Shown here: piece after piece, positions 6,175 to 11,279 of the stretch | Position numbering within the stretch: the stretch's first letter is position 1 | Layout of the letters: each line of letters opens with the position of its first letter | From: CAYRGE01 sp964423985 | GTDB taxonomy: Bacteria > Patescibacteriota > Minisyncoccia > Phycocordibacterales > CAYRGE01 | Direction of reading: 5' to 3' | DNA: 11,279 nucleotides | Assembly (NCBI GenBank): GCA_964423985.1 | Contig: CAYRGE010000017.1 | Span: 1 to 11,279, forward strand | Made by a program: the position numbers and the translations under genes | The notes under the pieces: generated by a model | Database searches by the model: none | Told to the model about the DNA's origin: nothing | The model's input: the letters and a program-made list of their open reading frames with translations, nothing else

Positions 6175-7686
6175 TTAATAAAAATAAAGTGAAACAAAAG
6201 CAATAAATACTAAAAATGAACCGCCAAAATACATAATAAAGTGACATTCTTTTTTATTATAAAAATAACCAAGCAATAAACTTACCGGAAGTGTTATCAG
6301 TAATAAAAATAAATTACCCACAACAAGTGGTGTTATATTAAAAAGAATTATGAGCAAAATAATTAATATCTGTTTTCCGCGGGTTTTACCAAAAACAGTG
6401 TAGACATTTTCGATGCCCTCCTTGTTGTCTCCCACGATATCCTTCAAGTCTTTTGTAAGTGAAATAACCACAGTAAATAAAAACAAAAGAATTACAAATA
6501 TAATATTATACTCATATAGCAATATTGAAAAATTCCATTTTTGCACCGCAAAGATTCCCATAAAAAAAGAAAGCACAACAGCAGTTCCTATTACAATATT
6601 TCCCATAATATTTTTTCGCAAGCGAAAAGGCGGAACTGAATAAAGAACTCCCAACAAAAGCCAAAATACAGTCATTATAAAAACAGGTAATGTTGTTGCT
6701 GTAGCAAACGACAAAGAAAGAAACGCAAACAACACAGCAATATATGAGCACTCTTTTTTATTTAATATTCCCAAAGGAATAGGGCGTGTTTTGTTGCTTA
6801 TTGCATCAATGCGCCAGTCAAAGATATCATTAACCACAACAGCAAACCACCACGCAAATGCTACTGCAAAAAGCGTTGAAAATACAACGAAGGGTGGCAT
6901 TTCAAGTAGTGTGGATAGGTTGAGTATTGAGTGTGTTGTAAAAAACCCAAGCATTACTGCTCCTAAAAAAATAACAGCGCGCTCTGGTCTGAGGTTTTTC
7001 AAAATAGCAATAAATTTTTTCTTTGAATAAAAACAACAGAGAATAGAGATAGTGGCAATAAAAGGAAAAAAATAGAACAATGGAATAAAGTAATCATACA
7101 TAAAACTACCACCGTCTTTCCCGAAAAATAGATCAGGTGTAGATATTGTCATAATTATTACAGATGTTGCGGCAGTTGTTGCAAGTAGTAGTGAAATAGA
7201 TTTGGTTGCACGCCAAACATATACACCAATACCACACACAGCAAGCGTTATCAGTAGTGGAATTCCGACATTAGTATCGCCGCTTGCCCAAGAGAGTGTT
7301 AAGATGTTTTCAATGTAGTTATCTATGGAGCCGTATGTGTATCCATCTGTTTGTTTAAATAAAAAATAATCAACAATAGGTGGCATTATAATAAATGGAG
7401 CTGCGCGAATACCAATATTAGCTACTCTTGTAAAAGTAGCTTGTGTTACCAGCGAAATAAGTGAAACCAAAAATAAAAAAAGCAGTAAAAAGTAAAATAT
7501 ATTTTCAAGATAAAATCGCGCATAATTACTAAACACATCTAGGGTTGGGAAAAAATTTCTATAATCTAAAAGCCACAACTCAACAGAAACACGGATTAGC
7601 ACTATAAAAAATAATATTACTAAAATATTAGGCAGTGAAATTTTTTTTAAAAATATTCTACGCAAAATAGACTTAATGATGTGCAT
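6175..7686 (-). CDS. UbiA-family prenyltransferase with an extra N-terminal membrane domain
   Basis: A 503-aa integral membrane protein. Residues about 232-503 are a UbiA-type intramembrane prenyltransferase. The first Asp-rich motif, NDIFDWRIDAISNKTRP (286-302; D287, D290, D294), binds Mg2+-pyrophosphate. YSVPPFRLRK (349-358) is the usual following loop. The second motif is KDLKDIVGDNKEG (412-424; D413, D416, D420). Such enzymes join a polyprenyl chain to an aromatic ring, sugar, glycerol phosphate or similar acceptor. The N-terminal 230 residues are a separate hydrophobic region with about five or six membrane segments that I do not recognise; typical UbiA proteins are about 290 aa. The acceptor cannot be predicted, and no quinone, heme or archaeal-lipid gene is nearby. 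It is 157 nt upstream of the polyamine unit and diverges from the small secreted protein gene. Confidence 0.85.
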   Translation of the reverse strand: MHIIKSILRRIFLKKISLPNILVILFFIVLIRVSVELWLLDYRNFFPTLDVFSNYARFYLENIFYFLLLFLFLVSLISLVTQATFTRVANIGIRAAPFIIMPPIVDYFLFKQTDGYTYGSIDNYIENILTLSWASGDTNVGIPLLITLAVCGIGVYVWRATKSISLLLATTAATSVIIMTISTPDLFFGKDGGSFMYDYFIPLFYFFPFIATISILCCFYSKKKFIAILKNLRPERAVIFLGAVMLGFFTTHSILNLSTLLEMPPFVVFSTLFAVAFAWWFAVVVNDIFDWRIDAISNKTRPIPLGILNKKECSYIAVLFAFLSLSFATATTLPVFIMTVFWLLLGVLYSVPPFRLRKNIMGNIVIGTAVVLSFFMGIFAVQKWNFSILLYEYNIIFVILLFLFTVVISLTKDLKDIVGDNKEGIENVYTVFGKTRGKQILIILLIILFNITPLVVGNLFLLLITLPVSLLLGYFYNKKECHFIMYFGGSFLVFIAFVSLYFY

Positions 7687-7692
7687 ACAAGT

Positions 7693-7721
7693 ATTTTAAG
7701 CGAAATGGCGCTGAGGCGCAA
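7693..7721 (-). promoter_or_regulatory. Candidate promoter of the UbiA-family gene, predicting a leaderless mRNA
   Basis: On the minus strand TTGCGC (revcomp of 7716-7721) is followed after exactly 17 nt by TAAAAT (revcomp of 7693-7698). Six nt then separate it from the ATG, the same geometry as the ruvA promoter. The -35 is a weak match (4 of 6). Confidence 0.5.
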
Positions 7722-7764
7722 CCAGTTGTACTAGGCTTAAGCTGTGTTGTGTGGTAAAATATTG

Positions 7765-7770
7765 TATAAT
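7765..7770 (+). promoter_or_regulatory. -10 box of the small secreted protein gene
   Basis: A perfect TATAAT lies 14 nt before the ATG at 7785, placing the transcription start about 7-8 nt before the start codon. There is no room for a Shine-Dalgarno sequence and none is seen. No convincing -35 box at the proper distance. Confidence 0.5.
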
Positions 7771-7784
7771 AAGTAAAAATTATT

Positions 7785-8156
7785 ATGTCTCACAAAAAAA
7801 AAATAGCCTTAATTCTTTGTGCCATATTAGTGTTTCCTTTTATTGCGCAGGGAATCTATTCAGTTTTACCAGAAAAAGCTAAGGCGGTCGTACCATTTGG
7901 TGGTTTGGTTACATTTAGATTGAGGTGTAATTGTTCTGTTGGTAATTGGGTTATTGTTGGGCCACCAACACCTGCTGTTGTCCATGTGATTTCAGGTTTG
8001 TCGTTAATATATCCTTTTCGCAACTACAATGTAGGCAGGTGGGTATTAGGTACCCACACTGGTATATATACTGCGGGTTGTTGGAGAAGGGCTGGAAAAT
8101 TTTGTTTTTCACTTCCTTATGCTGGTACGGTTATCTATATGGGAACATCGCAGTAA
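7785..8156 (+). CDS. Small secreted Cys-containing protein, function unknown
   Basis: A 123-aa protein with an evident signal peptide: basic HKKK at 3-6, hydrophobic core about 7-24 and an A-K-A site, so cleavage is likely after A34, leaving a mature protein starting VVPFGG. The mature part has four Cys: C48 and C50 in RCNCS, C99 in GCW, and C107 in FCF. It is rich in Gly, Val, Tyr and Trp, with repeated WVxxG-like strands (NWVIVGPPTPA, RWVLGTHTG) that suggest a small beta-structured domain. I recall similar small PFGG...CxC exported proteins in CPR genomes but cannot name a family. It ends with tandem TAA codons, 9 nt from the end of the convergent surface-protein gene. Disulfides and an extracellular location are inference. 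Confidence 0.75.
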   Translation: MSHKKKIALILCAILVFPFIAQGIYSVLPEKAKAVVPFGGLVTFRLRCNCSVGNWVIVGPPTPAVVHVISGLSLIYPFRNYNVGRWVLGTHTGIYTAGCWRRAGKFCFSLPYAGTVIYMGTSQ

Positions 8157-8165
8157 TAATGGTTG

Positions 8166-9905
8166 TTAAAATTCCACAATATTGTTTTGGTTTAAATCAA
8201 GTTTTTTTGTTTGTGAAATGAAAAGTAATTTGTCTTCAACCGAAGCGACTCCGTCGCTGTTTACATCAGCTTTCCAGCAATTTCCCAAAAGAGTTGAAAG
8301 CCCTACGCAGTGATTAATAATTGTTTTATCGGTGTATAGTTCCCAGTCAAAAGTTATGCCTTCAAATTTTTTAATTGTAAAACTATTGGGAAGAAGTGGG
8401 TTAGTGATTGAGGTAAGCATTTTTAAGTCCTGCTCATTTATATTTCCGTCCTTATTGATATCTTTGTTTTTACAAATTCCCAGTGGTTGTTCATTGAAGC
8501 AAGAACGAATAAGCCCTGTGTCTGCGTTTATGTATTCTGGGTAAAAATCAGCAATACCGCCTTTGTTTATGAGTTCGTCCCAACAATTATTAGGTAGTTG
8601 CTGATTAATACAAGACACAATAAGGTTCTCTATTTCTGTTGTCCCCGTAGAAAAATCAGCAATACCGTCTTTGTTTAAGTCGTATTGAGCCAAGCTTGCA
8701 AATGAAATTGAATCAATATCCTTAGTTAGGTCCAGATGAGACTTAAGGGTATCTAACTTAATACCCATTTCATAACCAACAGCGAGCGATAAGTCTATTT
8801 TTGAGCCCAGAAATGTAAGATATTCTTCAGTGAATAGAATGTTTGGGTGTGATTGATTTGCACAACCACCATCTTTGTTTTTTAGAAAACACGAATTAAT
8901 ACTATCTCCTTTTTCCATTCCAATTTTTAAGTCACCATTAAGATCGTGAATTTGGAATTTTTCCAAAAAATAACCAAGATCTTCGGTATCTATTTTACCA
9001 TCACTAGTAAGGTCTGCACGAACACAAGCACCAGATAAGTCTGCCCCAATACAACCCATAAGAAACATTTGATCACTAGTTGATGGAGTTGGAATTATGG
9101 GTAATGTGCCTAGTGTGTTTTCTGTTATTAAAACCTGTCGATTAGCACTCACTTTATTGCCAGCACTATCAGAAACAGTATATGTAATAAGGTGAGTGCC
9201 AGCAATGCTTGTGTCTATGGGTAAGCCTTTTGTTGTAACAAGGGATGTTATGTTTCCGTCATCCACATCAAAAGCCCTTGCTCCAGCATCTGAATAAGGT
9301 GTGTTTAGTGGAATAAATACAAATTTATTTCCTATAATAAAAATTGACGGTGAGCCGCGATTTGGTTTTTTGCTTTCGTCCTTTTGCAATGGAGCTGTAA
9401 AACTTTTTGTATTGTCAAAAACTATACTTCTGCCTACACTACTTGATGGCGGGGCGCTTTCTTTCTGTGGGACAGGTGTTTTTGTATCTTGTTTGGTATC
9501 ATCAAGTGGTTGCTCAATTATATTTTGTTTTTCTTCCTTATGTAATATTTTATGTTCATATGGATTTTTAGGTGTAAAAGAAGTTTTTGTGTCCACATTG
9601 CTTGTTTGGCAAATATCGGTGCTGGTTTTCGCTATGGTAAAAAATACTATTCCCATAAAACCCAAAATAAAAATTATCACACCGATAGTTTTTCCTAGAA
9701 GATTTCTGCGTAGAGTAGATAGCAAAAGAGCGACAATACCAATTATAGTTAAAACAAAAAACACCCATGGAAATAATGGGGCAGAAACAAAAACACAAAC
9801 TTCAGGTGTAAACACAGTGGCAAATGTTTTTAGTGGAAAAACAAAAAATACCACCACTACTGCGAATAATATTTTTAAAAGATAGTGTTGAAAAAATATG
9901 TACAT
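8166..9905 (-). CDS. Membrane-anchored surface protein with Ig-like (DUF5011-type) domain and dockerin-like repeats
   Basis: A 579-aa protein in four parts. First, three hydrophobic segments at about 9-30, 44-64 and 71-91; the first may be a signal peptide. Second, a Ser/Thr/Pro/Lys-rich linker (about 100-185). Third, an Ig-like HYR/DUF5011-type domain (about 187-262) with YSDAGARAFDVDDGNIT and ITYTVSDSAGN. Fourth, a C-terminal region (285-579) with Ca-binding dockerin or EF-hand-like loops: DLTSDGKIDTED (298-309), DLNGDLKIG (321-329), DLNKDGIADF (409-418), DINKDGNINEQD (482-493) and DVNSDGVASVED (547-558). A final loop-like DLNQNNIVEF ends the protein. Five Cys pairs with 8 or 9 residues between (285/294, 339/348, 432/441, 469/478, 533/543) mark repeat units. 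It probably displays an adhesive or protein-binding module outside the cell. No catalytic domain and no LPxTG were seen. The last loop stops early, which may be natural or a truncation. Confidence 0.8.
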   Translation of the reverse strand: MYIFFQHYLLKILFAVVVVFFVFPLKTFATVFTPEVCVFVSAPLFPWVFFVLTIIGIVALLLSTLRRNLLGKTIGVIIFILGFMGIVFFTIAKTSTDICQTSNVDTKTSFTPKNPYEHKILHKEEKQNIIEQPLDDTKQDTKTPVPQKESAPPSSSVGRSIVFDNTKSFTAPLQKDESKKPNRGSPSIFIIGNKFVFIPLNTPYSDAGARAFDVDDGNITSLVTTKGLPIDTSIAGTHLITYTVSDSAGNKVSANRQVLITENTLGTLPIIPTPSTSDQMFLMGCIGADLSGACVRADLTSDGKIDTEDLGYFLEKFQIHDLNGDLKIGMEKGDSINSCFLKNKDGGCANQSHPNILFTEEYLTFLGSKIDLSLAVGYEMGIKLDTLKSHLDLTKDIDSISFASLAQYDLNKDGIADFSTGTTEIENLIVSCINQQLPNNCWDELINKGGIADFYPEYINADTGLIRSCFNEQPLGICKNKDINKDGNINEQDLKMLTSITNPLLPNSFTIKKFEGITFDWELYTDKTIINHCVGLSTLLGNCWKADVNSDGVASVEDKLLFISQTKKLDLNQNNIVEF

Positions 9906-10099
9906 TTATAAAATAGATTACAGGTTATAAAAACCACTGTGAAAAAATACTATACTTTAAATTATAAACTATTTAGTGTCGTTTTAACAATATCTAAAAT
10001 CTTTTATATTAAATATATTGTGTTGAGGTTGCAATGGTACAGTAACTCAAAAAGATTAAAGACATTTCGCTCGGTGTTACGTCTCGTTTTTTTGTGTTA
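9906..10099. other. Intergenic gap between the surface-protein and pseudouridine synthase genes
   Basis: The 194-nt AT-rich gap contains the possible promoter of the surface-protein gene and a small GGTT/AACC stem. No clear terminator for the pseudouridine synthase gene and no plausible gene were seen. Confidence 0.5.
9917..9943 (-). promoter_or_regulatory. Weak candidate promoter of the surface-protein gene
   Basis: On the minus strand TTCACA (revcomp of 9938-9943) and TGTAAT (revcomp of 9917-9922) each match consensus at 5 of 6, but the spacing is only 15 nt. The ATG lies 11 nt after the -10. Other AT-rich hexamers nearby could serve instead. Confidence 0.3.
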
Positions 10100-10849
10100 T
10101 CAACATACACCCATTTCATCCAGTGCTAATGCAAAGTCTTTTGGTGGGGGAGTTTCTAGTGTGATAGTTGAACCATCTTGATTTTTTAGTGTAATTTTTA
10201 ATGCATGTAATGCTTGGCGTTTAATACCCAAAAAACAACCCTTTTTATAACCGTATAAAGGATCGCACAAAACAGGGAAACCAACTGCCTTAAAATGAAC
10301 TCTAATTTGGTGAGTCCTGCCTGTTTTTGGGTATATCTCAATGTGTGTTGTTTTGTCTCCAATATTTAAAACCTTAAATTCTGTTACAGACTCACGCAAG
10401 ACACCTCTTATTTCTTGTCGCGAAGGATTATTGCAGGTAGGTGTTTTTGCAACCCACCTGCGAAAATCTTTCTTACTCTTGCCTATTGGAAAATCAATAA
10501 TACCGGTTTTTCTTTTTAAGACACCTAATAAAATAGCACGGTATGTTTTTTGTATTTTTTTATCTTGAAATTGTTTCTTTAGGTATTCAAATGAGTTTTG
10601 ATTTTTTGCCACAATAACCACGCCAGAAGTATCACGATCTAGGCGATGAACAATTCCGTGCCTTTGAACTATTGTTCCGTCTTGCAAAAATAAAGGCTCA
10701 CCAACATTTTTTATTGCTGGATATTTTTTTAAAACCCAATCAGTGAGTGCGTACTCTTGTGTGTGTCCACTAGGGTGCATAACAAGACCAGCAGGCTTGT
10801 TTATTGCAAGTATATTATCATCTTCGTAAATTGTTTCTATATTGAGCAT
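10100..10849 (-). CDS. RluA-family rRNA/tRNA pseudouridine synthase
   Basis: Converts specific uridines in structured RNA to pseudouridine. The 249-aa protein has the RluA-family motif HRLDRDTSG (68-76), in which D71 is the catalytic Asp. It also has NILAINKPAGLVMHP (12-26), KTYRAILLG (101-109), KTGRTHQIRVH (175-185) and FPVLCDPLYG (191-200). It lacks the N-terminal S4 RNA-binding domain of RluC and RluD, so it is a core-only enzyme, and its target base cannot be assigned. The stop is TGA, the only one among the genes here. An AGAGGA sequence lies upstream but is about 20 nt from the ATG, too far for a normal ribosome binding site. The last codons lie in a region also open on the other strand, which I regard as non-coding. 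Confidence 0.93.
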   Translation of the reverse strand: MLNIETIYEDDNILAINKPAGLVMHPSGHTQEYALTDWVLKKYPAIKNVGEPLFLQDGTIVQRHGIVHRLDRDTSGVVIVAKNQNSFEYLKKQFQDKKIQKTYRAILLGVLKRKTGIIDFPIGKSKKDFRRWVAKTPTCNNPSRQEIRGVLRESVTEFKVLNIGDKTTHIEIYPKTGRTHQIRVHFKAVGFPVLCDPLYGYKKGCFLGIKRQALHALKITLKNQDGSTITLETPPPKDFALALDEMGVC

Positions 10850-10875
10850 TATTTTTTTTATTTTGCTTATCCTCT

Positions 10876-10909
10876 TTCTGTATTAATTATATATAAAATT
10901 AATACAGAA
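10876..10909. repeat. Perfect 13-bp inverted repeat in a divergent promoter region
   Basis: TTCTGTATTAATT (10876-10888) and AATTAATACAGAA (10897-10909) are exact reverse complements separated by 8 nt. It lies between the divergently transcribed pseudouridine synthase gene (27 nt away) and tRNA-Val. It may be a regulator binding site or an RNA hairpin in the 5' leader of the synthase mRNA. There is no GC-rich stem or U-run, so a terminator is unlikely. Confidence 0.7.
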
Positions 10910-10923
10910 TATAGTGTTGTGTC

Positions 10924-10952
10924 TTGATTTGTATGCTAGGATAAGTTATTCT
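10924..10952 (+). promoter_or_regulatory. Candidate promoter of tRNA-Val
   Basis: TTGATT (10924-10929) and TATTCT (10947-10952) have 17-nt spacing and lie about 45 nt before the tRNA. Alternatives in the same stretch are an extended -10, TGCTAGGAT (10934-10942), and a perfect TATAAT (10985-10990). The last is 6 nt before the tRNA and would start transcription at the mature 5' end but lacks a clear -35. Confidence 0.3.
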
Positions 10953-10996
10953 AATGTATATATTATATAGTAAGAGGAGCAACATATAATAAAACA

Positions 10997-11073
10997 GGGC
11001 GATTAGCTCAGTTGGCTAGAGCAACCCGTTTACACCGGGTAGGTCAGGGGTTCGAGTCCCTTATCGCCCACCA
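10997..11073 (+). tRNA. tRNA-Val (anticodon UAC)
   Basis: Full cloverleaf: acceptor GGGCGAT/ATCGCCC, D stem GCTC/GAGC, anticodon stem ACCCG/CGGGT with loop TTTACAC (anticodon TAC, Val), T stem AGGGG/CCCTT with loop TTCGAGT. The discriminator is A, and the CCA end is encoded at 11071-11073. A strong terminator hairpin begins 12 nt after the CCA, so it appears to be a single-tRNA transcript. Confidence 0.97.
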
Positions 11074-11084
11074 GAACAGAACTT

Positions 11085-11110
11085 GTCCGCCTTTGGCGGG
11101 CTTTTTCTTT
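11085..11110 (+). terminator. Intrinsic terminator after tRNA-Val
   Basis: A 7-bp GC-rich stem, GTCCGCC (11085-11091) with GGCGGGC (11095-11101) and loop TTT (one G-T pair), is followed at once by TTTTTCTTT. Its position just behind the tRNA makes it the probable tRNA-Val terminator. Confidence 0.85.
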
Positions 11111-11112
11111 GG

Positions 11113-11250
11113 CGGCGCGAAGCGCCGACCATGGGTTTTGCTCCTTTTTTTCTTCACTTTTTGGCGCGCAAGCGCGCAGTTTTTTGTCGCGGAGCGACAG
11201 GTTCGAGCCAAAGATTTCTTTGGCTATGACCTTTTTTGCAAAAAGGTCAT
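11113..11250. repeat. Cluster of five short perfect hairpins
   Basis: Five stem-loops follow the terminator with little space between. They are CGGCGC/GCGCCG (11113-11127, loop GAA), GCGCG/CGCGC (11164-11177), GTCGC/GCGAC (11186-11198, loop GGA), AGCCAAAG/CTTTGGCT (11206-11225, loop ATTT) and ATGACCTTTTT/AAAAAGGTCAT (11226-11250, loop TGC). The second is followed by AGTTTTTTG, so it could also terminate plus-strand transcripts. The local GC content is far above that of the rest of the window. No protein gene was recognised in 11074-11279. Confidence 0.75.
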
Positions 11251-11279
11251 CACAGACAGCAATTTTGTCCATAGTTTGC

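Noticed and set aside
7946..8221. Plus-strand open frame of 91 codons overlapping the small secreted protein
   Set aside because: Out-of-frame shadow; the chosen frame has a signal peptide and proper start after a -10 box.
9301..9885. Long plus-strand open frame of 194 codons
   Set aside because: It is antisense to the N-terminal half of the surface-protein gene, which has clear membrane segments and an Ig-like domain.
9939..10181. Plus-strand open frame of 80 codons
   Set aside because: It overlaps the 3' end of the pseudouridine synthase gene in antisense, shows no domain or repeatable motif, and lies in AT-rich sequence where such frames arise by chance.
11030..11272. Minus-strand open frame ending in GLEPLT-type residues
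   Set aside because: It runs through tRNA-Val and the hairpin cluster; the GLEPLT ending is the familiar false translation of an antisense tRNA.

Overview
This AT-rich window (standard code: stops are TAA, TAG and one TGA, and no reading frame needs recoding) looks like a Candidate Phyla Radiation (Patescibacteria, probably Parcubacteria-like) chromosome. I infer this from gene content and style, not from a search. The signs are a Mur ligase without the usual N-terminal substrate domain, a short TrmH-type methylase, a small Cys-containing secreted protein, a membrane-anchored surface protein with dockerin-like repeats, almost no Shine-Dalgarno sequences, and promoters whose -10 box lies only about 6 nt from the start codon, which implies leaderless mRNAs.

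Layout. Positions 1-276 hold a minus-strand tRNA-Lys(UUU) and two copies of a 55-59 bp hairpin repeat. One copy contains the 3' end of the tRNA; the other carries only a tRNA fragment. A plus-strand TrmH/SpoU methylase (549-1061) converges on a long minus-strand series. Read right to left, that series is: RluA-type pseudouridine synthase (10849-10100), three-TM surface protein with an Ig-like domain and dockerin-like repeats (9905-8166), UbiA-type prenyltransferase with an extra membrane domain (7686-6175), a membrane-only protein (6017-5292), S-adenosylmethionine decarboxylase speD (5276-4923), membrane-fused spermidine-synthase-like protein (4920-3118), ruvA (3057-2482) and a MurE-like ligase (2408-1146). 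A small secreted protein gene (7785-8156, plus) diverges from the UbiA gene and ends 9 nt from the surface-protein gene. A tRNA-Val(UAC) with encoded CCA (10997-11073) is followed by a terminator and five more tightly packed hairpins up to 11250.

How the genes fit together. The most distinctive unit is 6017-3118. A membrane protein homologous to the N-terminal half of the spermidine-synthase fusion, then speD, then the fusion itself, lie with gaps of 15 and 2 nt. SpeD would make decarboxylated SAM, and the fused enzyme should use it as an aminopropyl donor at the membrane. However, the fusion keeps the donor-site motifs and has lost several residues of the canonical amine-acceptor pocket, so the product may not be ordinary spermidine. 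Around it sit other envelope genes (UbiA prenyltransferase, MurE-like ligase, two exported proteins) and RNA or DNA maintenance genes (trmH-like, rluA-like, ruvA). No mobile element, CRISPR array or phage gene was recognised.
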